The notes under the pieces: generated by a model | Databases searched by the model: none | Told to the model about the DNA's origin: nothing | Seen by the model: the letters and a program-made list of their open reading frames with translations, nothing else | Made by a program: the position numbers and the translations under genes | In this document: positions 37,737 through 48,430 of the stretch, in pieces | How positions within the stretch are numbered: the first letter of the stretch is position 1 | How the letters are laid out: each line of letters begins with the position of its first letter | NCBI GenBank assembly: GCA_020466095.1 | Contig: CM035807.1 | Location: 16,912,985 to 16,976,984 of the forward strand | From: Chlorops oryzae | Lineage: Eukaryota > Arthropoda > Insecta > Diptera > Chloropidae | Reading direction: 5' to 3' | DNA length: 64,000 bases

Positions 37737-38293
37737 AGGAGTATATTGCGTTTGTGTGGTTGTGTGTAACTACCAGAACCAGTCGAATAGACCATACTAA
37801 AATGTATATAGAAATGATCAGCATCACCATGAGAATTCGATTTAGACATGTCCGTCGTCGTTGTCTTCCGAAATTCCGTTGATCTGTCTGTATACAGTTA
37901 TCTTATCGAAGAGTTGAGCTATCTTGAAGAATTTGGTATGCGTGCTAACGGACATTGTAGTAGAACAAGTCCGAGAATGGACATCGGATCATTTTTGGTT
38001 ACCTCCAGTACTGGTCTGTCACAAATCTCAAAAGTGCCCCCAAATCGGATATTTTCGAAATATTTCAATAAACTTTGGATTAGAGCGTGTATCTAAGCCT
38101 CGATTAGATTTCAAAAAAATATGAAAAGTGGGCGGGGCAAAGGGGCATTTTTCAAAAAGAAAGTTAACAAAAGTCGGTTAATGGGGCCCCCTATGGCCTT
38201 AAACACTTCTTGATATTAAAATTCTTTGAACATGTGTGTCTGTGTCGGGTATTTTATTGTCAGGCTCGCCTGACTATAACACCTTTACTTGTT
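37737..38293. mobile_element. Second DINE-1/Helitron-like element, diverged, opposite orientation
   Basis: The order is the inverse of 59191-60397: a GTATATTGCGTTTGTGTGG end, ATATAGAAATGATCAGCATC, GATTTAGACATGTCCGTCGT, a GTGGGCGGGGC trace, and the end GGGTATTTTATTGTCAGGCT...ACTTGTT. The minisatellite is largely absent. The boundaries are approximate. Confidence 0.7.
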
Positions 38294-38316
38294 TTTTTTA
38301 ATTTAAGCCTAATTTT

Positions 38317-38730
38317 GTATGGGGACCGCCTTTAGGAGGGAGATAGAGGGTAGGTACGTTTAAAGAAAATGTTTGGGGTAAAAAAATAATGGAGGTCGGT
38401 CATATATATCATCCCTCTAGGAGGGGTTTGACTGTAGTCACGGCCATTTTGTATGAAATTGTGATAAAATTAAGGTAATTTTGTATGGGTGCCCCGCTAA
38501 GGAGGGGAGATAGGAGGTCAGTATGTTCCGAGAAAATGTTAGGGGGACAAAGTAAAAGGGGGTTAGCCCGCTAGGGGAGCTCTGGGGCTAGTAAGGACGA
38601 TGGGGGGAGTTATAAAAATATAATCTTTGTATGGGAGCCCCTTAATGGAGGGTGATAGGGGATTGGTATGTTCCGAAAAATTGTTGGGGGGGCGGGAATT
38701 ATTGGGGGCTGGTGTTAAATTTCACCCTTC
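38317..38730. repeat. ~160-bp minisatellite, second locus, three units
   Basis: GTATGGG starts units at 38317, 38483 and 38639. GGAGGGGAGATAGG, CTCTGGGGCTAGTAAGGAC and GGTATGTTCCGA match the array at 9060. It starts about 25 bases beyond the end of the Helitron-like element at 37737-38293. Confidence 0.8.
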
Positions 38731-40678
38731 TGGGACAGTAATAAAGGTTTTCATGTATTTTTAAAATTTTTACACGACTTCAAGGACGATGCGCCCCCAC
38801 CAAACGATTTCCGATTGGGGACTTCTGGAAGAAAACAAATTTTTTAAAATTATTTCTAACATGAATCCGTTGCCGGAGGCCTAAATATATTAGTTTTAAA
38901 ATCCCTCATACAACAAAGGGCCACCTTATTGTATAGCCTTCAAAATTACTCCTCTGGAGTAAAGAGGAAAATAATTTCTTAAGGGGAAATTTACCTCGGT
39001 TTCTCGAAAGATGATCAACTTACAACTAAAAGGAGACATTTCAATGGAAAACTAAATTCCTATCGGTTACAAGTGAAATTTACTCTTAGCGTAATTAAAT
39101 ACGGAGGTTTTTTTTTTCAGAAAAGACATAAGAATACAATGAACGTGCGACTGCTCGAAGAGTAGTTGTAAAGTAGTCCGATTTACCTCAAGGGTCATCA
39201 TTTCAATACTGAAGGCTCTCAATTACAAATAGTATCATTAACCGATCGCTTACATCGATAAGATGAAATATAAAGCAGCAAAAAAAAAGGAAAATTCGTT
39301 ATTTTTTTTATGTAAGGAATAAGATCGAAAGTCAGAAAGAAACATTCATCTACGTCAATTGCAATTAAATTTAAAACATCACTCGCAACTGGAAGTAAAA
39401 TTCGGTGTACAATTTGAACTGGAAATTAATGTTAAAAGTTTACTGCCTTTTGATCACCGAGTCCTGCGGCTTGTGCTTGTGCTTGTACGGCATAAAAGAA
39501 AAATATGGCAACGAATCGGAAGGTCGAATTGCGTCTTTTGTGCGTGGTTGTTTCTGAAGCGTGTGCCATGGAAATTTATGCAATAAACAGCGCGTAAAAC
39601 ATTCATCATATGAAATGATAATCAGTTTGTCGTATCAAATGTGGCGCTTATTAAATGCCGCAACATCCACCCTCACCTTCGTCGAATGTTGAGTGGTGGC
39701 GCATATGTTTGAAGGAGAATTCTGGTCCCCCCAGAACAATCTCTGGTGATGATGACGACGACGATGACGACGTCGACGATAATGTTTGTATTATCGTCAT
39801 CATTAACGCATCAGCATCTGCTCGTCATGAACAAAAAAAAAAAAAATATAAAAAAAATAAAAACAAGAATAAGAGCAAAAACAGTCGGCAACACGGCAGA
39901 GAAAGAGCGCCTTTGAAATCATGTGTTCTTATCGTTTGCGCCTGACAGGCCGGAAGTGTCATTTAATTTATTACGTTCACTTTTTCTTGTCGTTTTTATT
40001 TTTATATTCTCCTTTTTTTGCCGTATTTAATGTTCACTTCTTCATACACATGCACCCACACACACACACACCACCTACACAAACGTGAGCAGATAATTTT
40101 TTTGAGGCAAACTTTTTCCCTTTTTCTGCCTAATGCCGTTTTCTTTAAGAAAGTTCAGTGAGATAAGCGAGAAAAAAATAATGTAAAAGAATCAAAGCAT
40201 TTTGTTGTTGTCTTCGGTTCGTTTTCTTTTCTTGTCATTCTTTCGTTTGTTTTGTTCGCGGAGAAAAGCAAGCATATTTTAAGGCGCACATCATAGTTTT
40301 ACGCCTCGAGTGAAATGGAAATTCGTGCAATATAAACAAAATTAAAGTTCTCCCTGATAAAAACAAAATGAATTGATGCTGATAATTTTTGTGCGCTCCA
40401 TTCAAAAGAAAAACGAATAAATTAGCAAATAAAGAACTAATTCTGAGCGGCCCTGAAGTTTTTTTTTTTTTTTTTTTTCTTTGGAGCTTTCGAGGACATT
40501 TTGAAGTCATTGAGACACATATTTTCCGTATGGGTGAGCATGAAACTTCCAAGAAATTGCAAAAAAAAAAAGTATTGAAATAATTTTGAATAAATAGAAA
40601 CAAATTGGGGAGATGGGAAAAAATCCTTGCTCCCATGGAAAATGTTACCCTATTATGGGACAATTTCACAAGTAACTA
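38731..40678. other. Non-coding DNA
   Basis: A GAT/GAC-rich tract (39748-39780) and a nearby inverse (TTATCGTCATCATT) can fold. No gene recognised. Confidence 0.45.
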
Positions 40679-40808
40679 CAGTGTAATATCTCTTAAGCGG
40701 ACACCTACCGGACCAAAAAATATGTCCACTTAATAGAGGTGTCCGTTTAAAAAGCAACTATTTTTGAAGAAGAACAGGCATGTCCGCTTGAGAGGAGAGA
40801 ATACACTG
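40679..40808. mobile_element. pogo/Tigger-like MITE (CAGTGTA family), copy 1
   Basis: Termini TA-CAGTGTAATATCTCTTAAG and CACTG-TA are inverted, with repeated TTAAGCGGACACC- and GTCCGCTT-type motifs inside. TA target and CAGTG ends suit pogo/Tigger. About 20 bases downstream another CAGTAAGACC-type end begins, as at 55335. Confidence 0.7.
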
Positions 40809-41155
40809 TATTAAGAAAATTTGAATTACCGTAAGACCCCGCTTAAAGCTGTATCCCTCTTTTATTTCAACCCTGAGATTACCCGAAATCGTTCTAGGTT
40901 TCCAAACATGTACTTTACATATCCGAAGCAGTGCTGCAAGTAGTTTTTGGACAAATTTTCCTTCGGTTGTCGTCAGAAACCAACTTTTTCCCTATTCGAT
41001 TTGAGTAAAATCCCACGGAAAAGGTTTAATTCCGACCTCACATTCGTTCTTAGCACACATACACTAGAAACTTCACCCTTTTGGGGGTGTTGCGGGGGTT
41101 GCTGGGGCGAAATCTGAGGATGATTGTTAAATTCTGACTTCAGGTTGGTGATCAG

Positions 41156-41323
41156 TTGGGCTCGGATTTTGTTGACTTTTATAATTTTAAAGCATACTTT
41201 ATGGAGCAAAAATTTTGTTCAACTCGCATAAAGTTGAGATTCAAATCGATTTTTAACTACGAAAATATTTTGCCCCATAAAGTATGCTTTAAATTTGTAA
41301 AATTCAACAAAATCCGAGCCCTG
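41156..41323. mobile_element. hAT-type MITE (CAGGGCTCGG family), 168 bp
   Basis: The right end is CCGAGCCCTG and the left end is a slightly mutated TTGGGCTCGG. The two arms are inverted over about 65 bases. An 8-bp target duplication GTGATCAG flanks it (41148-41155 and 41324-41331). An 8-bp duplication with a CAG...CTG terminus is diagnostic for hAT-superfamily transposition. It has no coding capacity. Confidence 0.88.
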
Positions 41324-41689
41324 GTGATCAGCATCCCAAAAAACTAACCGGAGGGTGCTTCTCTTTCCGGAAACAGAACAATTTTTTGTGCCTGTGCTAT
41401 CATCCATGTATGCCTTTGTCCAGTCTTTTTAAAACTTTAGTTTCACTATCCAAGGGCAAGGTGATTTTTATGTCTATTCGAAATTCTTATACATAATTTC
41501 TCATGTAAAATACGTTATTTTCCTTTTGATTTTTTGGTTCGATATTGCGGTCTATTTTTTGATGAACTCAAAGCGAGCCTGAAGCCTTCAGGACTGTTTG
41601 CTAATGTTTTCGTTAAAGTTTTTCCTCTCAAATGACAAAATTTTTATACAAATTTTTTGTTTTTTGAAACGAAGAATTTAATCGGAACA

Positions 41690-41890
41690 CACTGTTGTCA
41701 GTTTTTAGGGGGAAACACCATTGAAAGTCTCAAAACCTTATTGAATTCCTTAAAATTTAATTTTGAAATTTTCTGAAAACACAAAATTTCTTCCAAAGAA
41801 CTTTCCTCGATCACTTTTCTGTCATAAGACGCCATTGAAGATCATAAATTCTTTTGATTGAGGGGGGATTCCCCTAAACTGGCAACAGTG
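41690..41890. mobile_element. MITE with CACTGTTGYCA ends (201 bp)
   Basis: CACTGTTGTCAGTTTTTAGG at the left matches the inverse of CCTAAACTGGCAACAGTG at the right. There is no coding capacity and the superfamily is unassigned. Confidence 0.6.
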
Positions 41891-44293
41891 TTGGAAAAGT
41901 AACCAACGGCTTTTAGACTTTAGAAACCAAACCAAATCTAGAACCTAGAAATTCAGGTTCTAATCTAAGAATGTGAAATGCATTGGAGTGACCGGTTCTA
42001 ATTTCAGTGACAGTTTTGTGAGGGTTCTAATTTTTGAGGTTCTACTGGTCATCGCTTTTCACGAACAAAAAAAAAAACATCGCCCAAGTAACTTAAAGGA
42101 CACACCGTGTTTGAATGAAATTATATTCATCAAATTAGTTTCTCTTTATTGTTTAAGGTTAGCCCGTGCTAAAAGCTGGAAGACTTTCCTTAAGTTTTAT
42201 AGAAATCTTTCATTAGTTATAACTCCTCATTAAAAGGCACCTCTCATAAAACTTATCATTCAAAGCCATTTTTGAGAAAATCATAATTGAAATCGATCTC
42301 TCGATAAGTAACCACTTACATTCAATTACACCTCTCGGTTTTTTAAAATATTATTTTCATTAATCGAAAAACAATTAAATAGTCATCTCATTGAGTCTTA
42401 TCCATAAAAAAAAAAAAAACCAAAACTTCAACCCCCAGATAAGTACATTCCAGACAGAAATTCACACTCAAAAAAATAACGAGGCGAGTCGTGTCAACAA
42501 TTAAAATATCACTTTTCACATGCGAACCTTGCAGACAATACATCAATTTACCGCCCGCCCCCCGGGTTATTGTTATTGAGTTATCAACATATTTTCAAGG
42601 GTGGGTGAAAAAAAAAACCGAAAACACAAACAAAACTGTGTATGAAAATCAATACATTATTTTTTAAGAATTTTTTCCCCCCGATTTATTTGCCCATATC
42701 AATCGCCCAAAGTGACTTGTCATTTATACTTTTCCCTGCCGAGACAGATCATCATATTTCAACCAAAAGTCAATAACACAGAGCGCACAACAAAAAGGAA
42801 AACAACAAACAAACAAAATTATAAAAAAAAAAATAAATATATAAATAAAAAAAATGGGCCAAAAGAAGGTAAGGGAAAAAAAGCTCAACGGTTTATCATT
42901 TACACAAAATAATCGCATGAAAATTCGCCACTGTTTACACACGTAATTGATGTGAATTTACAATTCATTAAGCTAGACGGCGAGGCTATAGCCATTACAA
43001 TTTCCATCAGCTTCATTGCCGCCAAGCATCAATTATATCCATTTCGAGTACTGCACTCAACACAGAAATTCCGCCGCTCAAAGCGCCTAAAAAACGGCAA
43101 CAAAAAACCAAAAAAAAAAAAATTCTATAAAAATCAAAAAAAAAGGAACAAAAAGGAAACGGTCGCTAAGGGACGCATAACTTATGATAGGCATTTGACA
43201 TTGAGTTTATTATTTTATGGTTGAAAAATTGTTCGCTGAAAGGAAAAGCTCAAACAAAACAGCAACAAAAAAAAAAAACGAAAATAAAATCAGCAGGACA
43301 CAACAAAAGGCTAAAAACAAAACAAAACAAAAACGCTTGGGTTCTGACCCAAGTGGATTTAATGAAATAAAGACCGAACAAACAAAAAAAAACGAAAATT
43401 GCACAAAAAAAAACAAGAAAAACAAAAATAAAATAAAATCAAAATTTCGTTTCACTCAACTGCAAGTGGGCTTGTGAGTGTGCTTACGCGTGTGTGTGTG
43501 CGTAGGCCGCAATCGAGAATAGGCCTCCAAGGGGATCTTAGGCCCGCCGAGAAGCCGACTTCACAGCCGCTTTAAAATTGCTCTTTAATCGCTTACGTAG
43601 CGTTTCACGGCATTTAATGAGTGTGCGGGTCAACATTGAGCGTTGAGCGTTGAGTGTAGAGCGTGGATGTCAGGATGTCAGGGCCATGGGCGGCTCACAG
43701 GACATTGGCAGTGCTGCTTGACAAACAATCAAAAAATCAGACAAACAAACAAACTCCAACCGTTCGGTCTCTTAATCCTATTTGAAGAGAGAAAGACTGA
43801 GAGGCAGGCAATTGCCATTCACTTCTTCCGCCTGACTAGAGTATGCGACCGGCTTATGATATTTTGTTTGCTGAATTTTATGACTTTCGTGCTTTGGCAT
43901 GACTTCTCGATTTCCGATTTCCCCCCCCTCCAGCATATTTCTTTTTCTCATCTCATTTTCTTTCTTTTGACAAAGCTTTTCCTGATGTTTTCTGTTGCTT
44001 TTCGATTTCGATTTTGTGTGTGTGGGGGTTTTTTTTTTCTTTTTTGTTGGGGTGTTCTGCTCATTTGATGCAAGAAGAAAAAGCAGAAAATAATTTGGGA
44101 TTTCGAATTTGACAATTTGGGACGCAGACTCTTGAAAAGAAAGCCTTCAATCTTTGATTATTATTGGTCCCGGAGTGTCTGGCTATTATTGCTGCTGTTT
44201 TACAATGTAATTAATTTCTCCATGGAATATTAACGCTCAAATAATAAAAAGAAAGTCTCATTTTTGGCGTGCTTTTATTTTATACAAAACTTA
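41891..44293. other. Non-coding DNA
   Basis: A- and T-rich homopolymer tracts dominate. The 141-codon frame at 43643-44068 has no domain and sits in T-rich sequence, so I do not call it a gene. Confidence 0.45.
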
Positions 44294-44340
44294 AGATGGG
44301 TATATTAGTTTTGTGTGGATCTTGTAACAGCCATAATGCA
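44294..44340. repeat. Fragment of a Helitron-like element end
   Basis: GATGGGTATATTAGTTTTGT and GGATCTTGTAACAG match the inverse of the right end of 59191-60397. Confidence 0.55.
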
Positions 44341-44342
44341 TG

Positions 44343-44815
44343 ATCAGTTCTATTCTAAATGAATATAATATGCCTTGGGAATCGCTTAACAAGGAATTCT
44401 TCTCGGCATAAAAAGGAAGTATTCTAAGGGTCAATAAAGGAAAGAATGCGATGACCAGGGCTCGGATTTCGTTGCATTTATAAAATTAAAGCATACTTTA
44501 TGGAGTAAAAATTTTATTAAACTCAAGATTCAAATCGATTTTAAACTTCAATATGATTTTTTGAGTTTAGAAAAGCGGTTTGAAGTTCAACTACGCTAAA
44601 CTTATTCGCAAATGTTGGTAAGAAAAATTTTTACCCCATAAAGTATGCTTTAAATTTTTAAATGCAACAATATCCGAGCCTTGACGATGACCTTTGCTCA
44701 AAAAATGTTCAAAATTCTTCCTCCCATTATATCTCCTTCCGGGGGTGTTTAGAATGAGAGATTTTCTTCTCAAATCAATAGCCAAAGTGCTGGGGAATAT
44801 TTAGAATCAGGCTGA
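44343..44815. mobile_element. MITE with TATTCTAAATGAATAT ends, carrying a nested MITE
   Basis: The left end reads ATCAGTTCTATTCTAAATG and the right end is its inverse (GGGAATATTTAGAATCAGG). Related left portions occur at 17246 and 48326. It is interrupted by the hAT-type MITE at 44456-44683. The superfamily is not assigned because I could not find a clear target duplication. Confidence 0.6.
44456..44683. mobile_element. hAT-type MITE (CAGGGCTCGG family) inside another MITE
   Basis: The ends are CAGGGCTCGG and CCGAGCCTTG. The flanking octamers are GCGATGAC and ACGATGAC (one mismatch), or CGATGACC on both sides if the ends are read one base further in. The related element at 17246 preserves the uninterrupted host sequence (TGATGACCTTTTC near 17348), which confirms this as a later insertion. 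Confidence 0.85.
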
Positions 44816-44847
44816 ATAGAAAATTCATGTACATATTTTTGACTATA

Positions 44848-44979
44848 GGGCTATCTAGAGCTCTGTCAGAAATGAAACAGAAATGAAAAAACTTCATGTA
44901 AAAAACATTTCTGAGTCATTTCTGAAGCGTTTTTTACTTATATGAAGTTTTTCGTTTCTGACAGAGCTGGAGATAGCCC
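44848..44979. mobile_element. Foldback MITE (132 bp) with long arms
   Basis: GGGCTATCTAGAGCTCTGTC continues as an inverted arm of roughly 55 bases, including AGAAATG, AACTTCAT and GTAAAAAAC, and is closed by GACAGAGCTGGAGATAGCCC. Nearly the whole element can fold into one hairpin. Confidence 0.7.
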
Positions 44980-46082
44980 CCAAGAGCGGAAACTGAGTCG
45001 ATCTGTGCGTATGCTCTCAAGTGATAACACGTATATGGAGAGACGTAGAAGTTTTGAAAAAAGGCTTCCTATGATGAATAGAAGATGTATTGAACTATGA
45101 ATTAATAACACCTTACGGAATTGTATGAAGTGTGAATAGGTAATAAGAGATTTATTAACAGAAGAAGCCACTTTTTGAAAAGCGATGAATCTTAAAGTCG
45201 ACTTTGACCGACTGTTTTCTGTGTTCTTCATTTTTATTGATTAGATTTTCGGCGCAGGCCTATTGAAAATAAAAATGAAATTAAAAACTCAAATTGTCAC
45301 GTAATTATGTTTTGGTCGGATCGGGTCGGGTCGGGTCGAATTGCGGTGACAAAGTGGAAATATCAAATTTTGATTAAAATTTCAATATGCCCGGGAATTA
45401 ATTTCGAATAATGAAGAATGGATTCATTTGCAATGCAATGAATTTGTACGCAACAATAATTTCATTTTGTCAAATCTAATCAATTTCGATGGTTATTTGT
45501 TTGTGTTGTTTGTTTTGGGGTTCTTTTTTTTTTGTATTCCAAAGAAATTTCAATGAATTTCGTTTAATTAAATTTATTTCGGTGATTTCTCTGATTGTAC
45601 ATACTATGCAGGTATGTTTGAAATTATTTTATCTAAAAATTGATTTACCATAAAATTCGAACGGAAAATCAAATGATTAGAAATTAATTTCTGGCTTAGA
45701 ATCGCCAATATTCAATTGAAAAATGCTTTTTTTTTGTGAGTTTTTCGATTGTCATGGTGTGGATTTTTCGCCAAAAAGGAATTCAATGTAAAATTTCGAA
45801 TGAATTCCGAAGGCTTGATTGAAGATCTGTGACCTTCATTAAATCAAATTTAGTTTTTTCTTGTTTATTTGCGAGTATTCGAGGAATTTCTTTACATTTT
45901 TTGTCTCTTTATATAAATTGTGGACATTTTATTAGGGGGAATAAAATATCGTTCCCAAAGTTTGGAAGTCATTTTTTAAAGGCATGATTCTTCTGTCATT
46001 TCTCTATAAAATACATAACATTAAATCAAATACCTGTCCTTTTAAGACTTTGCAGCTCGGGAAGAGACTGCAAAGCTGAGTA
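44980..46082. other. AT-rich non-coding DNA
   Basis: A short GGGTC pentamer repeat occurs at 45313-45336. No gene seen. Confidence 0.5.
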
Positions 46083-46251
46083 TAGTGGTACCACTTAATC
46101 GGAGACCTACGGGACTGAAAAATATGTCCGCTTAACCGAGGTGTCCGCTTAAGAGGAAACTCTTTGAGAAGCAGGATCGCCAGAGCATTGCCAAAATTTC
46201 TCCATTTAAGAGGGGTGCCCGATTAAGAGGAGTGTCCGCAAGGAGAGAGTA
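46083..46251. mobile_element. pogo/Tigger-like MITE (CAGTGTA family), diverged copy 3
   Basis: It shares CCTACGGGACTGAAAAATAT, GTCCGCTTAACCGAGGTGTC and TGTCCGCAAGGAGA with the copy at 55156. Its ends have drifted (TAGTGGTACC and GAGAGTACTC). Confidence 0.65.
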
Positions 46252-46454
46252 CTCGTTTTTATATTTTTTAATTATTTTTAAGTTTAACTTTGATAGTCTG
46301 TAAGAATTATTGAATTCATAGAAGAAATAAATAAATACAAAAAACAATAAAAAATAAAAAAAAATTCAAAATCGGGTAATTATGTAAAAAGGACTTTTAT
46401 TTTTTAAAAGCTATCCATAAGATTTGGAAGTCGTATAAAATATTTATATATTTC

Positions 46455-46696
46455 CAGTGCTCGGATTTTGATGCCTTTAAATAATTAAAGCATACTTTAT
46501 GGGGCAAAAATTCTTCTTATCAACATTTTGCGAATAAATTAAGCGAAGGTGAACTTCGAACCGCTTTTGTAATTTCAAAAAAATTCATATTGAAGTTGAA
46601 AATCGATTTTAATGTTAATTTAACGTGAGTTAAATACAATTTTTACTCCATAAGATATGCTTCAAATTTATTAAAGTCACCAAAATCCAAGCCCTG
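46455..46696. mobile_element. hAT-type MITE, left member of a composite pair
   Basis: The copy begins CAGTGCTCGG and ends CCAAGCCCTG. It has long imperfect inverted arms containing AAAGCATACTTTATGG near the left end and its inverse near the right end. It belongs to the CAGGGCTCGG family seen also at 41156, 44456 and 46775. Its left flank is TATATTTC (46447-46454) but its right flank is CTCATAAT (46697-46704), so it has no target duplication of its own. Those two octamers reappear, swapped, around the neighbouring copy. Confidence 0.85.
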
Positions 46697-46995
46697 CTCA
46701 TAATATTAACATGCACACTCTTGGGTGCTTCATTTGAATATTTTGTGTAGCCCTAATTCGAAAACACTCATAATTAGGGCTCGGAGTTTTCGGACTTTTA
46801 TAAATTTAAAGCATACTTTATGGGGCAAAACTTTTTCTTACCAACACTTAGTGATTAAATTTAGCGAAGATTAACTTCAAACCGTTTTTCTAACTTTAAA
46901 AAAATTCATATTGAAGTTAAAAATCGATTTGAATCTTAACTTTATGTGAGTTGAACAAAATTTTTACTCCATAAAGTATAATTCAAATTTATATA

Positions 46996-48282
46996 TTAGG
47001 TGTAGTAAAAAGAAATCCATTATTTTTGCATTAAATTGAGGGCTTTATTTAAGATAGTTAGAATGACCCGATTGAGGTCAAATATGCGCCGTTTTGTTCG
47101 ATAACTTGTTGACATTTTAAAGGTAATTTCATTATGCCTCTCTCATAGAAGCCCTCGTTCCTATTAGCAAAAAATTGAGACAGTCGAATTTCAGAAGCCT
47201 CTCTTGAAGCGAATGTTTCACCAGCAAAATTGTTCGCCATGGACAGGAACAGATGGTAATCACTTGGTGCCAGGTCCGGACTATAAGGTGGATGCAGAAG
47301 AACCTCCCAACCAAACTCCCGGAGCTTCTGGCGAGTCACTATCGATGTGTGTGGCCTAACGTTGTCCTGATGCAACACCATTCCTCTCCTATTGGCCAAA
47401 GCTGGCCGCTTATGGGCGATTGCTTCCTTCAGACGGTCCAATTGTTGACAATAGAGTTCCGAGTTAAGAGTTTTGCCGTATGGGAGCAGCTCATAGTAGA
47501 TAATTCCCTGCCAATCCCACCAAACACACAGCAAAACCTTCCTGGCCGTCAATCCTGGCTTGGCCACCGTTTCCGCCGGTTCACCGTGTTCCGACCACGA
47601 CCGTTTTTGCTTGACGTTGTCGTAAGTGACCCACTTTTCATCACCAGTCACCAACCGCTTCAGAAATGGGTCGATTTTGTTGCGGTTCAGCAGCGATTCG
47701 CAGATGGAAATTCGGTCCATGAGGTTTTTTTGCGTTAACTCGTGTGGCACCCATACATCGAGCTTCTTTGTGTATCCAGCCTTATTCAAATGGTTCCAAA
47801 CGGTTTTTTGTGCAATCTTTAGCTCTTTTGCAATCGAAACAGTGCTAACATGACGGTCGGACTCGATAATTTCCATGATTTTATCGACATTTTCGACAAT
47901 TGGCCTTCCAGTGCGTGGTGCATCCTTGACATCGAAGTTACCGGAACGGAATCGACGAAACCAAAATTGCGCATGATTGGCTGTTACAGTATCAGGTCCA
48001 TAAACGCTATTCACATTTTCAGCCGCCTGGCTTGCGTTTTCTCCCTTATCGAAGAAAAACTGTAAAATGTAGCGAATTTTCTCTTTGCTGATGTCCATCT
48101 TTGACAAGCTCTCAAACAAAACTGAATCAATCAATCAAAAAAGTGTCAAAAAAGCTTTTTTAGTAGGAACTGTCATCTTTCTAATGCCCCCTAGCGGAAC
48201 ACGATCGGACTTATACAACGCGAGATGCAGATAAATAACGCCATCTATTGGAAAAATAATGGATTTTTTTTACTACACCTAA
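46996..48282 (-). mobile_element. Full-length mariner element (1287 bp) with TIRs and TA duplication
   Basis: The element begins TTAGGTGTAGTAAAAAGAAA and ends in the inverted counterpart TTTACTACACCTAA. The inverted repeats are about 31 bp, differing mainly in A-run length. It is flanked by TA at 46994-46995 and 48283-48284. It encloses one intact transposase gene on the minus strand. It has landed inside a hAT-type MITE, whose left part (46775-46993) and right end (48285-48309) lie immediately outside. It is therefore younger than that MITE. Confidence 0.95.
47058..48098 (-). CDS. mariner transposase, apparently intact (mellifera subfamily)
   Basis: This is a 346-residue Tc1/mariner transposase, which cuts and pastes its own element at TA sites. 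The N-terminal part (about 1-110) is the paired helix-turn-helix DNA-binding region. The linker motif WVPHEL is at 116-121. The catalytic D,D34D triad is visible as TGDEKW (D153), HQDNVRPH (D245) and YSPDLAPSDYHLF (D280), with exactly 34 residues between D245 and D280. The length matches the family norm of about 345. I chose the methionine of MDISKEKIRY because it aligns with family starts; the frame also opens 36 bases upstream at 48134. There is no stop or frameshift, so the protein could be functional. One oddity is valine in place of the usual alanine in HQDNARPH. The subfamily call is from residue-level recognition. Confidence 0.95.
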   Translation of the reverse strand: MDISKEKIRYILQFFFDKGENASQAAENVNSVYGPDTVTANHAQFWFRRFRSGNFDVKDAPRTGRPIVENVDKIMEIIESDRHVSTVSIAKELKIAQKTVWNHLNKAGYTKKLDVWVPHELTQKNLMDRISICESLLNRNKIDPFLKRLVTGDEKWVTYDNVKQKRSWSEHGEPAETVAKPGLTARKVLLCVWWDWQGIIYYELLPYGKTLNSELYCQQLDRLKEAIAHKRPALANRRGMVLHQDNVRPHTSIVTRQKLREFGWEVLLHPPYSPDLAPSDYHLFLSMANNFAGETFASREASEIRLSQFFANRNEGFYERGIMKLPLKCQQVIEQNGAYLTSIGSF

Positions 48283-48325
48283 TATAAATGCAACAAAGTC
48301 CGAGCTCTGTATATTTCTTAATCAG

Positions 48326-48430
48326 CACGATTCTAAATGAATATTTTCATGAAATTTTTTAACTAGACATATTCCTACTAGGATAAAGGAAGTATTCTAA
48401 GCATACATTTGCTTAAAAATTTTCGTAATT
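48326..48430. repeat. Fragment of the TATTCTAAATG MITE family
   Basis: It carries ATTCTAAATGAATATTTTC, GGAAGTATTCTAAGC and GCTTAAAAATTTTC in the same order as the copies at 17246 and 44343. It begins directly after the composite hAT MITE block. Confidence 0.5.

Larger units (their letters stand above)
46775..48309. mobile_element. hAT-type MITE, right member of a composite pair, split by mariner
   Basis: The copy runs from TAGGGCTCGG to CCGAGCTCTG and is interrupted by the mariner at 46996-48282 (with its TA duplication). Without the insertion it is about 246 bp, like the copy at 46455. Its left flank is CTCATAAT (46767-46774) and its right flank is TATATTTC (48310-48317), the reverse arrangement of its partner. 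Confidence 0.85.

Noticed and set aside
43643..44068. 141-residue plus-strand frame
   Set aside because: No domain or splice support; the C-terminal half is a T-rich run translated as Phe and Leu.
47253..47738. 161-residue plus-strand frame
   Set aside because: Antisense shadow of the mariner transposase.
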